Assembly (NCBI GenBank): GCA_927441705.1
Contig: CAKMKH010000033.1
Coordinates: forward strand, 1 to 54,855
DNA: 54,855 nt
Direction of reading: 5' to 3'
Origin: an uncultured Acholeplasmataceae bacterium
Lineage (GTDB): Bacteria; Bacillota_I; Bacilli_A; Acholeplasmatales; Acholeplasmataceae
Shown here: in pieces, positions 1-8,291 of the stretch
Layout of the letters: the number at the start of each line of letters is the position of its first letter
Numbering within the stretch: the first letter of the stretch is position 1
The notes under the pieces: generated by a model
The model's input: the letters and a program-made list of their open reading frames with translations, nothing else
Database searches by the model: none
What the model was told of the DNA's origin: nothing
Position numbers and translations under genes: made by a program

Positions 1-1
1 T

Positions 2-118
2 GTAAATAATCGTATTAAAACTGTTATCAAATCAGCTAATGGTATTAAAAACTTTTATAGACTTAGAAACCGTATGTTATATTCAATCAATAAAGATGTT
101 CCTATTAAACTGAAATAA
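2..118 (+). CDS. ISL3-like transposase, C-terminal fragment (5' part outside window)
   Basis: An open frame enters from the left edge and ends in TAA at 116-118. The 38 visible residues (VNNRIKTVIKSANGIKNFYR and onward, ending PIKLK) resemble the C-terminus of ISL3-family transposases, where an 'NN-x-IK-x-IKR-x-x-G-x-x-NF' stretch follows the last part of the DDE domain. The catalytic residues are not in the window, so activity cannot be judged. The family call rests on this short tail plus the repeat-rich end that follows. Confidence 0.6.
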   Translation, partial: VNNRIKTVIKSANGIKNFYRLRNRMLYSINKDVPIKLK

Positions 119-140
119 TCATGAGCTTAGCTAGTAAAAA

Positions 141-168
141 AGCACCTGAAGACATTGCTTCAGGTGCT
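141..168. terminator. Bidirectional hairpin terminator after the transposase
   Basis: AGCACCTGAAG and CTTCAGGTGCT form a perfect 11-bp stem around the loop ACATTG. A runs lie on the left and a T-rich stretch on the right. It lies 22 bases after the transposase stop and would also stop transcription arriving from hypA. Confidence 0.75.
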
Positions 169-179
169 CTCATTTTGGC

Positions 180-261
180 TGCCACCATCTTTTTTAAAGC
201 GGTGATTTGCCACCATCCTCTTGAAAGGGGTGTTTCTTACTTGCCACCACCTATTTTAAAG
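180..261. repeat. Three 20-bp direct repeats at the IS right end
   Basis: The copies lie at 180-199, 208-227 and 242-261. All share TGCCACCA(T/C)C, then six variable mostly pyrimidine bases, then AAAG. Start-to-start spacing is 28 and 34 bases. The outermost copy coincides with the presumed terminal inverted repeat, so the inner copies are candidate extra transposase binding sites. Confidence 0.65.
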
Positions 262-268
262 GACCTAT

Positions 269-610
269 TTAAATAGCGTGTAGTTCTTTGATTAAGAATT
301 CTTTACCACTAATGACATTAAATCTTTTTGAATTACAAATTGGACATAGATTTTCATTTTCTATTAAATCATAGACGAAATGACAATCCATGCATTTACC
401 AAGTCCTACAGTTTCTTCAATTTCTAAAATCGTATCTGCAAGTTTTGTGCCTTCTACAGCAATTGGATATACATCATTTAAGTATTTAGGATAAACCTCA
501 CTTAACTTTCCAACTTGAAGCACAATCTTTTCAACTTTCTTTAAATTGTTTTCTACCATGTAGTTTTCAACTTGTCTTACAATTTGTATCACTAATCCTA
601 ATTCATGCAT
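269..610 (-). CDS. hypA: Nickel metallochaperone HypA
   Basis: This 113-residue protein has the usual HypA length. It starts Met-His-Glu, the N-terminal motif whose His2 binds nickel in the family. It carries two CxxC pairs (CMDC near residue 73 and CPIC near residue 89) that form the structural zinc site. HypA normally delivers nickel, with HypB, to [NiFe]-hydrogenase. It is the last gene of a minus-strand operon, two bases after the oxidoreductase gene, and its stop codon nearly touches the insertion-sequence end. No hydrogenase or hypCDEF gene is in the window, so the client enzyme is unknown. Confidence 0.92.
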   Translation of the reverse strand: MHELGLVIQIVRQVENYMVENNLKKVEKIVLQVGKLSEVYPKYLNDVYPIAVEGTKLADTILEIEETVGLGKCMDCHFVYDLIENENLCPICNSKRFNVISGKEFLIKELHAI

Positions 611-612
611 GA

Positions 613-3306
613 TTAATCTTTTCTCTTAAAGACTTGACCAATGTTTTTGGCTGTAATCTTAACTTTTCTTTTTAAAACGTTCTTAATAACAACTTTCTTT
701 AAATCAGGGAAATCAACACCATGTACGTTACTTGTTTTAACTAAAGATATTGCATCAAAATTACATTTTGTTGTACATTGTCCACACCCTACACACATAT
801 ACTCATCTACGATTGCTATACCGCATTTTAAACAACGATTTGTTTCTAATGCGATTTGTGCTTCAGTTAAGATGCCTCTAGGATCTGTAAAGTTGTTTTC
901 AAGTTTTTTAAGATGTTTAGTTTTTGCATGTTGTCTACCTGCATGATCATAACTACTTAAATCAATTTCATCTCTATTTAAAGATATATATTGATGTCTT
1001 GCTCTACCATAGACTAAACTTTGACCTCTTTGAACATGACGATGTAATGATATCGCACCTTCTTTACCTAATGCGATTGCGTCAATCGCAAATCTTGGTC
1101 CAGTCACGACATCTCCACCAAAGAAGATGTCTGGATCACTTGATTGTAATGTAAATGGATCAACAATTACTGTTCCATTTGGATTTAATCTTACGTTTGT
1201 GCCCTCTAGCAATGTATCCCAATTAAATGATTGACCTACAGAGATTAAAACGTGATCAGCTTCGACAGTTAATAAATCATTTTCATCATAAACAGGTTCG
1301 AAACGTCCTTGAGCATTAAATACAGATAAACATTTTCTAAATACAACACCTTTGACTTTTCCATCTTCGACAATCAAAGATTTAGGACCATAACTATTAT
1401 TAATGGTTATTTTTTCTTCTAATGCTTCAAAGATTTCATCTTTTAAGGCAGGCATAGTTTCTCTAGATTCTAAACAAAACATTTGTGTATCTGTTGAACC
1501 AACTCTTTGAGCAGTTCTTGCAACATCAATGGCAACATTACCGCCACCAATCACAACTGTTTTACCTGTTAGTTTTTCATGTTTTTTTAATGCAACATTT
1601 CTTAAGAAATTAATACCAGTATCAATGCCTCTTGCATTTTCATTATCTAAGCCTAGTTTTCTACCATTTTGAGCACCGATTGCGATGAAAAATCCATTAT
1701 ATCCAGCTTTTTTCATTTCAGGTATAGTGATATCACTACCTACAGTAACACCCATTTCAAATGTTACACCAAGTGCTCTTAAAATATCGATTTCAGCTTG
1801 GATCACATCTTTTTGTAATCTAAATGCTGGAATACCAAATTGAAGCATACCACCTAATGTTTTTTCTTTTTCATAAACAGTGACTTTATAACCTTCAACT
1901 GCTAGATAATAAGCACATGATAAGCCAGAAGGACCACCACCAATGACTGCGATATGTTTATCTTTATAATCATGTTTGATTTCTGGAACATATCTTGTAT
2001 CTAGATTTAAGTCTTGTTCAGCAATGAATTTTTTAATATCATCAATAGCTACAGCTTCATCTATTGCACATCTTGTACATGCTGATTCACATAGTGCTGG
2101 ACATACTCTACCACATACTGCAGGAAAAGGATTGTTTTGTTTAATAAGCGCAAGCGCTTCTTTATATTTTCCTTGTGCAGCAAGTTGAATGTATCCAGGA
2201 ATAGATATATGTGCAGGACATTCTGTTTTACAAGGTGCTGTACCTGATTCAAGTGTTTCTTTACGATTTGTTCTATAATCTGGATGGAAATGAAGATCTT
2301 CATTCCATTCTGTATTACGCGCGTTATGTGGATGTTTGATTTTTTGATCTTCAATCGTACCAGTTAATCTTTGACCAAGACGAATTGCGTTTGTTGGACA
2401 ATAAATGACACATTCACCACAACCTACACATTTATCAGGATCAATAGTAGCTGTAAAGTTTGATCTAACCATATCAGGGTTTGAATACATGGTTGCTGCA
2501 CGTAGTGCATAACATGAACATCCACAGCAGTTACAAATCGCATGTGTATGTCCTTCACCTTCTGTATTTGGAATTTGATGCATCAAACCATTAGCTTCAG
2601 CTCTTCTCATGATGTCTTTGGCTTCTTCAATAGTTATTTGTCTAGCTTTACCAGTTCTAATATATAATTCTGCAGCATCATCTAATTGGATACACATATC
2701 CTCTTTTAAATGTCCACAGCCTTGACCCATTTCTTCACGTGATGTTCGACATGAACAATCACTTACTGAAATAAGTCTAGCTTTTTCTAAATAAAGGTCT
2801 ACTCTTTCAGCATCAACGACTTTAGATGAACCGTCAATAGAAGAAGCAATCGGAATAACTCTCATCAAACCATTACCCATTGGGATTTTACCAAATCCGA
2901 TTGGATTTCTTAATAATCCATAATCATCAAATGCTTTTGCGATTTGTGGGTATTTTCTAACATTTTCAAGATTGTTAACAGCCATTTCAAAAATACCAGG
3001 AACCCAAGTTTCATGCCAAAACTTAAATTCACCTTCTTTTTTATTAACAACTGCAGCACCTGCATATGATAATTCCCATAAAAGTTCAGTTGTACGATCT
3101 TCGCTCCAACCTAGTTTATCTGCGATCTCTTTTCCAGTTTGAGGCCCTCTAAATTCTAATTTTAATGCAACTTCAGCCATTTCTTCAGTTACAACTTTTT
3201 CTAGTAACTTAAATCTAGGATCATCATAACCAATCCCATTTTTAGAGCCTACTTTAGTTTTTGAGACTTTATTACAAAATTCTAATAGTTTAATTTGATT
3301 TGCCAT
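613..3306 (-). CDS. Multidomain Fe-S / FAD / NAD(P) oxidoreductase (GltD/NfnB-like) with N-terminal Cys-rich domain
   Basis: This 897-residue cytosolic protein has several modules. Residues about 40-110 look like a winged helix. Residues 184-265 are Cys-rich (CSCR, GCGH, CNCCGCSC). A [4Fe-4S] motif CVGCGECVIYCP lies at 293-304. A GltD-type N-terminal Fe-S region spans about 359-413, followed by an FAD Rossmann motif (VIGGGPSG, 454-461) and an NAD(P) motif (VIGGGNVA, 585-592). A final ferredoxin-like cluster (CLKCG, CVGCGQCTTKC) lies at 825-848. This layout predicts electron transfer between NAD(P)H and several Fe-S clusters. The partner is unknown. It sits between hypA and hypB with gaps of 2-3 bases, so the three products are probably made together. 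The start has AAGG upstream and overlaps no neighbour. Confidence 0.85.
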   Translation of the reverse strand: MANQIKLLEFCNKVSKTKVGSKNGIGYDDPRFKLLEKVVTEEMAEVALKLEFRGPQTGKEIADKLGWSEDRTTELLWELSYAGAAVVNKKEGEFKFWHETWVPGIFEMAVNNLENVRKYPQIAKAFDDYGLLRNPIGFGKIPMGNGLMRVIPIASSIDGSSKVVDAERVDLYLEKARLISVSDCSCRTSREEMGQGCGHLKEDMCIQLDDAAELYIRTGKARQITIEEAKDIMRRAEANGLMHQIPNTEGEGHTHAICNCCGCSCYALRAATMYSNPDMVRSNFTATIDPDKCVGCGECVIYCPTNAIRLGQRLTGTIEDQKIKHPHNARNTEWNEDLHFHPDYRTNRKETLESGTAPCKTECPAHISIPGYIQLAAQGKYKEALALIKQNNPFPAVCGRVCPALCESACTRCAIDEAVAIDDIKKFIAEQDLNLDTRYVPEIKHDYKDKHIAVIGGGPSGLSCAYYLAVEGYKVTVYEKEKTLGGMLQFGIPAFRLQKDVIQAEIDILRALGVTFEMGVTVGSDITIPEMKKAGYNGFFIAIGAQNGRKLGLDNENARGIDTGINFLRNVALKKHEKLTGKTVVIGGGNVAIDVARTAQRVGSTDTQMFCLESRETMPALKDEIFEALEEKITINNSYGPKSLIVEDGKVKGVVFRKCLSVFNAQGRFEPVYDENDLLTVEADHVLISVGQSFNWDTLLEGTNVRLNPNGTVIVDPFTLQSSDPDIFFGGDVVTGPRFAIDAIALGKEGAISLHRHVQRGQSLVYGRARHQYISLNRDEIDLSSYDHAGRQHAKTKHLKKLENNFTDPRGILTEAQIALETNRCLKCGIAIVDEYMCVGCGQCTTKCNFDAISLVKTSNVHGVDFPDLKKVVIKNVLKRKVKITAKNIGQVFKRKD

Positions 3307-3309
3307 GTC

Positions 3310-3987
3310 TTATACCTTATTTTGAAATGCTTTGATTTCATGTGTTAAGAAATCACACCAAGCATCCATACCTTCCTTTGTTTTTGCGGATATTGGAAAT
3401 ATTTTTATGTTTGGATTTAGTTTTCTAACATTTTTTTCTAAACGTTCAAAACTAAAATCAAAAACTGACATGGTATCTATTTTACTAATGAGTAATACAT
3501 CAACTTTTGTAAACATTTTAGGATATTTTAAAGGTTTATCATCACCTTCAGGAACAGATAAGATCATCGCATTTAAGCCTTGACCTAAATCATAAGAAGC
3601 AGGACAAATCAGATTACCAATATTTTCAATGACAATAAAATCAAAGTCTTGATATCCTAAATCTTCTAAACCTTCTTTAGCCATACCTGCATCGATGTGG
3701 CACATGCCACCTGAATGCAGTTGGTTAACTTTAACGCCTGTTTCATTTAAAATTGTATAAGCATCCACATCACTATCAATATCAGCTTCGATAATCCCAA
3801 TTTTAAATTGATCTTTAATTTGATTAATGGTACTTACAAGCATTGTTGTTTTACCACTACCTGGACTTGACATTAAGTTCATCACAAACGTATTTTGATC
3901 TTCAAGATCTTTTCTTAAAAGATTCGCGTTTTCATCATTGTTTGCGTAAACTCTTTTTTGAATATTTATAATTTTAACTTTATCCAT
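3310..3987 (-). CDS. hypB: Nickel-insertion GTPase HypB
   Basis: A 225-residue SIMIBI-class GTPase. It has a P-loop SPGSGKTT (41-48), a D-x-D switch region (EADIDSD, 67-73), the G-domain metal site Cys96-His97 in GGMCHID, ENIGNLICP and SKIDT. Family members couple GTP hydrolysis to nickel release into hydrogenase. The N-terminal CxxCGC nickel motif and the His-rich stretch found in some HypB proteins are absent, so only the G-domain metal site remains. It is followed 3 bases later by the oxidoreductase gene and preceded by a membrane-protein gene 14 bases away. Confidence 0.93.
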   Translation of the reverse strand: MDKVKIINIQKRVYANNDENANLLRKDLEDQNTFVMNLMSSPGSGKTTMLVSTINQIKDQFKIGIIEADIDSDVDAYTILNETGVKVNQLHSGGMCHIDAGMAKEGLEDLGYQDFDFIVIENIGNLICPASYDLGQGLNAMILSVPEGDDKPLKYPKMFTKVDVLLISKIDTMSVFDFSFERLEKNVRKLNPNIKIFPISAKTKEGMDAWCDFLTHEIKAFQNKV

Positions 3988-4001
3988 TTTTTCACAACTT
4001 T

Positions 4002-4838
4002 CTATGCTAATTTATATTCAAGATTTTGACTTGAATATTTTAATTTATAATCTTTGTTTCTTAATTTGAAAAACCAATATACTAAATAAATCACATGAGC
4101 TACTAAGTTAGCAAGTCCTAAGTATCTAGCAACATCAGCATTCCACCACAGTGATGAGTCCATCACTGGTGTGAAGATATCATAGTTCGATCTAATTAAA
4201 ATATGAAGACCTAGCGTATACATTCTTCCCATTAACCAAATATCTGTTCTTTTTTTAAATAGCATCCATACAAAAGGTATCGTTAATATACAAATACTAG
4301 ATGCAACAAAACTTGTGTTTTCAGCGTAGACAAAGACTACATTCCAAGTTGTGTATAAGATACACCATGCAAGTGGTAGATCTGCGATTAACTCACCAAA
4401 GTTTTTCTTTCCATCAAATTTGTTAATACGCCAATGTTTGATAGGTAGTGGGATGGTAATACATAAAATAAGTCCGCACGCTGAATTAAAATAGTTACCC
4501 ATTTGAAAATCAGCTAGGGTTGCTTCTACGATATTAAGCATTAAAATAAAATATAAAACCCACATTGGCCATTGTTTCTTAAGAGAATCAATGACATTAA
4601 CACCTCTGCCATCTCTTGCCATTCTGACAAATGATACAAAGCATAATGGAATTAAAACACTTAATACTTTTGCCCATCTAAACCATGATAAATCATTCAT
4701 AAACCATAAAGGTGCAGAAAGTAGTGCTAGGATGAAGAACCATTTATAAAATTTAGGTTTTTCTCTACAATAATCTAAAAATAAAAACAATAATAACATG
4801 TAAACACTCATTGAAACTATAAAGCTTAGGGCTTGCAT
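4002..4838 (-). CDS. Polytopic membrane protein of unknown function (first gene of the hyp operon)
   Basis: This 278-residue protein has roughly seven or eight hydrophobic segments, starting at residues 3-22 and 30-50. It is rich in Trp, mainly in the loops between segments. It has no signal peptide and no obvious metal-binding or catalytic motif. It may belong to an uncharacterised Firmicutes membrane family such as DUF5692, but this is a weak memory-based guess. The start is well supported by AGGAGG 5 bases upstream. It leads the hyp operon, so a role in nickel entry, in anchoring the redox protein or in sensing is possible but unproven. Confidence 0.7.
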   Translation of the reverse strand: MQALSFIVSMSVYMLLLFLFLDYCREKPKFYKWFFILALLSAPLWFMNDLSWFRWAKVLSVLIPLCFVSFVRMARDGRGVNVIDSLKKQWPMWVLYFILMLNIVEATLADFQMGNYFNSACGLILCITIPLPIKHWRINKFDGKKNFGELIADLPLAWCILYTTWNVVFVYAENTSFVASSICILTIPFVWMLFKKRTDIWLMGRMYTLGLHILIRSNYDIFTPVMDSSLWWNADVARYLGLANLVAHVIYLVYWFFKLRNKDYKLKYSSQNLEYKLA

Positions 4839-4982
4839 AAAATCCTCCTATTAATTTGTTATCGTTATATGCTATAAATAGAATACATAATATAAGGTAT
4901 CATATACAAGGTTTATTAAGATAAACTAAATAGCATAAAAGTCATAAAAATGAATAAAAGAAGTATTTAAGTCCTCTTTGTT

Positions 4983-4991
4983 TGATATAAT
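4983..4991 (+). promoter_or_regulatory. Extended -10 promoter of the AraC-type gene
   Basis: TGATATAAT, with no good -35. Transcription would start near 4998, exactly at the GGTGA Shine-Dalgarno. The ATG at 4992 therefore cannot be the start, and the in-frame ATG at 5007 is chosen. Confidence 0.65.
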
Positions 4992-5006
4992 ATGGATGGT
5001 GATGAA

Positions 5007-5963
5007 ATGCAAGAAAAATGTTATGACATATTTAATGAACTAAATCTTCCCTTTGAAACCTACCTTTCAGAATATATTGACCATCAAGATACGATTCATG
5101 AAGAAATGGAAATTATATGGGTCATTAAAGGCAATGCTGTTTTGACAATTGATGGACAGCAGTTTTTTATGAAACCACAAACGGTTTTTTTAGTCTATAT
5201 GTATCTGAGACATTCTATGACATCTGATCCTAATTCGATTATCGTTACATTTAGACTAAAAAAAGAATTCTTGCATAAAAATAATCTTTTTTTTGAAAAA
5301 GTTAAGTTCGCTCATCGGGTCTATACATTTGATGAACTAGCAGTCAAATATCGTCATGTGCCTTTACTGATCGTGGAGATTATTAAACTGATGATTTCAC
5401 AAGAAAAAACTGATCAAATTAGATATAAAATAATTGGATATTACAAGATGTATATCCAAGATTTATTTCGGATGATTTTAAAAGAAAAATATCTTGACAT
5501 CAAAAAATTAAATCCTGATGATTATTTAAATAGAATTTATTTAATTGTAGATTATACATATGAACATTTTAAAGAAAAGATTACACTTGATGATTTAGCA
5601 ACCATCACAGGTATATCTACACATCGACTATCCCATTTTATTAAAGAAGTATTAGGTGTTTCATATAGAGAATTTCTTCAAATATCAAGATTTGAACATG
5701 CTCTAAAATTATTAAAAGAAACTGATCGTTCTGTCATTGATATTGCTCTTGATTGCGGATTTTCTGATCATAAATATTTAAATAAGATGATGAAAGAAAA
5801 ATTTAACACAACACCACTCAAATATAGAAAAAATATGATTGATCATCAGGTATGCATTCCATTATCAGAAACTACTATTGATTTTATAAATGGTTTAAAG
5901 TCATGTCTTAAAAAACTTGAGGAAGATAAAAGATTTGGTCATTTATTTGGAATGATTTCATAA
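5007..5963 (+). CDS. AraC-family transcriptional regulator
   Basis: This 318-residue protein has an N-terminal cupin-like sensor domain (HEEMEIIWVIKG then a Phe-rich strand, about residues 25-110). Its C-terminal AraC DNA-binding domain has two helix-turn-helix motifs (LDDLATITGISTHRLSHFIK and IDIALDCGFSDHKYLNKMMK). Such proteins usually sense a small molecule. It is transcribed away from the hyp operon, with about 170 bases between the two starts, so control of that operon is the simplest guess. The earlier in-frame ATG (4992) overlaps the -10 box and is rejected. The mRNA leader is only about 9 bases. Confidence 0.85.
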   Translation: MQEKCYDIFNELNLPFETYLSEYIDHQDTIHEEMEIIWVIKGNAVLTIDGQQFFMKPQTVFLVYMYLRHSMTSDPNSIIVTFRLKKEFLHKNNLFFEKVKFAHRVYTFDELAVKYRHVPLLIVEIIKLMISQEKTDQIRYKIIGYYKMYIQDLFRMILKEKYLDIKKLNPDDYLNRIYLIVDYTYEHFKEKITLDDLATITGISTHRLSHFIKEVLGVSYREFLQISRFEHALKLLKETDRSVIDIALDCGFSDHKYLNKMMKEKFNTTPLKYRKNMIDHQVCIPLSETTIDFINGLKSCLKKLEEDKRFGHLFGMIS

Positions 5964-6015
5964 ATGGTTAGTTTTAAAAAAGAAAATTAAACTTGAGAAA
6001 AGGATAAATATAAAT

Positions 6016-6783
6016 ATGAAATATCAAAAAGAATTAGACTTATTAATACAAGTAACAAAACAAATCTATGAAGATGCATTATTAACCATTAAAGAAACAG
6101 CTTTTAAAGGTGAACAAGATATTGTAACTTCAACAGATTTGTATATCGAAAGACAGTTAATTGATTCAATTAAAGCATCTTTTCCAAATGATTTTATTCA
6201 TTCTGAAGAATATCACAATAAAACCGTTTTAAAGGACCGTATGTGGTTAATCGACCCTATTGATGGAACTAGTAATTATGCCTCTAATTTAGGCTTATAT
6301 GTCGTTCAAATAGCTTTATATGATAAAGGAGATATCGTCTTATCATATATCTATGCACCGATGTTAAATAAAACGTATTATGCTATAAAAGATGAAGGTG
6401 CATATCTAAATGATCAAAGATATCATGTGACTGATCATCATGATCCAGCAAACTTTATGATATCTATGGTTGGACTTAGTCATAAAACTACGGATAAGAG
6501 TTATTTTAAAAAGATTATTGATTTATCGATTGAATATAAGTATAAAACAAGAATGCTCGGTTCAATAGGTTTAGAATTAGCTTTAACATCTGAAGGTATA
6601 TTTAATCTATTCTATACAAATGTTACAAATCTTTGGGATATTTGTCCTGGGATATTACTTGCAAGAGAAGCTGGTTATATTATTCTAAATGAGAAGAATG
6701 AACCTTATCAGTTACAAGATCATAATCTATTTGTATGCAAAGATTTAAAGACTGTTGAGATTTTAAAAAAGCATATATTATAA
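6016..6783 (+). CDS. Inositol monophosphatase family protein
   Basis: A 255-residue member of the Li+-sensitive, Mg2+-dependent phosphatase family. The metal-binding motifs are all present: SEE near residue 62, DPIDGTSNY near 81-89, and WDICPG near 210 in place of WDxAAG. The substrate could be inositol phosphate, 3'-phosphoadenosine 5'-phosphate or a sugar phosphate. The family cannot be split by eye. An AAAAGGATAA sequence lies about 10 bases before the ATG. It may be read through from the AraC gene (52-base gap), and it ends at a strong bidirectional terminator. Confidence 0.85.
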   Translation: MKYQKELDLLIQVTKQIYEDALLTIKETAFKGEQDIVTSTDLYIERQLIDSIKASFPNDFIHSEEYHNKTVLKDRMWLIDPIDGTSNYASNLGLYVVQIALYDKGDIVLSYIYAPMLNKTYYAIKDEGAYLNDQRYHVTDHHDPANFMISMVGLSHKTTDKSYFKKIIDLSIEYKYKTRMLGSIGLELALTSEGIFNLFYTNVTNLWDICPGILLAREAGYIILNEKNEPYQLQDHNLFVCKDLKTVEILKKHIL

Positions 6784-6786
6784 AAT

Positions 6787-6832
6787 AAAGAACCTCTAAT
6801 TAGTGAGCACATCACAAATAAAGAGGTTCTTT
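6787..6832. terminator. Bidirectional terminator between convergent genes
   Basis: AAAGAACCTCT pairs perfectly with AGAGGTTCTTT, followed by a T run on the plus side and preceded by an A-rich stretch that serves the minus side. It separates the phosphatase gene from the flavoprotein gene on the opposite strand. Confidence 0.85.
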
Positions 6833-6838
6833 TTTCTT

Positions 6839-8164
6839 TTATTTAATTTGACTTGCTGCTATGAGTAGAGGATCCCATACTGGTGAAAATGGTGGAGCAT
6901 ATGCAAAATCTAATTGAACAAAATTATCAGCTGTCATTTGTTTAGTGACAGCTAAAGCCATAATATTAATTCTATCAGCAACTCCCTTTTCACCGACTAA
7001 TTGAGCACCTTTAATAATCTTAGTAGATTTCTCATAAACTAATCTAATAAATAGATCTTTTGCACCTGGATAGTATCCTGTTTGATGCTTAGCGGTGATA
7101 TCAACAAAGTCGTAATCAAGATTTAACTTTTTAGCTTCATCTATGCCTAAACCAGTTTTTGCAAATCCCAGATGTGCTACTTTTAAAATATTCGATCCAA
7201 CAATACCAGGAAAAGAAGTTGTTTTGCCAACCATATTTAAAGCAACGATCTTTCCTGTTTTATTTGCATGTGTGCCAAGTGGCACATATGCATAATCATT
7301 TTTGATGATATGATGGTAAGCAACACAATCTCCTGCAGCATAAACATCCTTTAAATTGGTCTCTAATAAATCATTTGTAATAATAGCACCATTATCTAGC
7401 ATCTTTAATCCTGTTTCTTTTAAGAACTTCGTATTTGGAGTGACACCAATTGATTCTATGACTAAATCTACTTTTATTTTTTGTTTATCTGTTTTAACGA
7501 TAATGTTTTTATCAGCTTTTTTATATGATTCTAATTGATTGCCTAAATATATCTTAACGCCTTGTTTGGTTAAGGCTTTTTCAGCTTTTTTAGCAATATC
7601 TTTGTCATAGACTGATAGAAGTTGATCTTCCCTTTGGATGAGATGAACTTCTTTATTCAATTCAATAAGGTTTTCTGCTAGCTCTACACCTATATATCCA
7701 CCACCAATAATAGCGATACTTTTAGCCTTGTCGATGACAGGCTTTAAGTATCTCATATCATCTAATTGATTTAAGACATACACATCAACATCATTACTGC
7801 CTTCAACATTGGTGCGATTAGCATATGTTCCAGTGGCAATCAATAGTTTATCATATGTATCTGTAATGATTTGATTGTTATTTAAATCTTTAATAAGGAC
7901 TTTCTTTTTATCAGGTAATAATTTGATCACTTCGTGTCTTAAGAACACATCTATGTTTTCTTCTTTGAAATCTTCTTGAGTTCTAGCAATTAACTTGTCT
8001 TCATCAGTTACGACATCGCCTAAATAATAAGGCATACCACACCCACTATAACTAATATCTGTGCTCTTTTCGTAAACTGTAATACTGATATCTTTATCTA
8101 ATCTTCTAAGTTTTGCTGCTGCAGTCATGCCAGCAGCAACACCACCAATGATAATCACTTTCAT
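6839..8164 (-). CDS. Pyridine nucleotide-disulfide oxidoreductase, CoA-disulfide reductase / NADH oxidase type
   Basis: A 441-residue flavoprotein. It has an N-terminal FAD motif (GGVAAGMTAAAKLRR) and a single redox Cys at residue 42 in SYSGCGMPYY, as in CoA-disulfide reductases and NADH oxidases. The NADH-binding motif IAIIGGGYIGVE lies in the middle, a second FAD motif is near AAGDC, and a dimerisation domain follows. It would reduce CoA disulfide or oxygen with NADH, protecting the cell from oxidative stress. The choice between the two activities cannot be made by eye. The start at 8164 is preferred over a start 11 codons upstream because GGAGG lies 8 bases before it. Confidence 0.85.
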   Translation of the reverse strand: MKVIIIGGVAAGMTAAAKLRRLDKDISITVYEKSTDISYSGCGMPYYLGDVVTDEDKLIARTQEDFKEENIDVFLRHEVIKLLPDKKKVLIKDLNNNQIITDTYDKLLIATGTYANRTNVEGSNDVDVYVLNQLDDMRYLKPVIDKAKSIAIIGGGYIGVELAENLIELNKEVHLIQREDQLLSVYDKDIAKKAEKALTKQGVKIYLGNQLESYKKADKNIIVKTDKQKIKVDLVIESIGVTPNTKFLKETGLKMLDNGAIITNDLLETNLKDVYAAGDCVAYHHIIKNDYAYVPLGTHANKTGKIVALNMVGKTTSFPGIVGSNILKVAHLGFAKTGLGIDEAKKLNLDYDFVDITAKHQTGYYPGAKDLFIRLVYEKSTKIIKGAQLVGEKGVADRINIMALAVTKQMTADNFVQLDFAYAPPFSPVWDPLLIAASQIK

Positions 8165-8246
8165 AGTATTGTCCTCCATATACTTGCATTTTAACACTTA
8201 TAGTATTATTAATGTAGTTATATGGTTTTATGTGAAATACAAGTTA

Positions 8247-8255
8247 TGCTATAAT
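8247..8255 (+). promoter_or_regulatory. Extended -10 promoter of the MFS gene
   Basis: TGCTATAAT lies 37 bases before the ATG at 8292, with no recognisable -35. Gene starts 55 codons further upstream in the same frame are rejected because they would precede this promoter and overlap the flavoprotein gene. Confidence 0.6.
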
Positions 8256-8291
8256 ATATTAGATTTGAAATTCAAAACATTGGAGAAAATC

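Larger units (their letters stand above)
1..265 (+). mobile_element. Right end of an ISL3-family insertion sequence (left part outside window)
   Basis: The window opens inside an insertion sequence. It holds the last 38 codons of a transposase (2-118), a strong hairpin (141-168) and three 20-bp G/C-skewed direct repeats (180-261). The last repeat runs into GGACC at 261-265, just before the hypA stop codon at 269-271. Read on the minus strand, the end begins GGTCCTTTAAAATAGGTGG, which fits an ISL3-type terminal inverted repeat. This match is from memory of the family and was not aligned. The other inverted repeat and the target duplication lie outside the window, so the exact boundary (about 265) is an estimate. 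Confidence 0.6.

Noticed and set aside
8127-8291. Longer N-terminus of the MFS transporter
   Set aside because: It would overlap the flavoprotein gene on the opposite strand and lie upstream of the promoter. The ATG at 8292 has a ribosome site.
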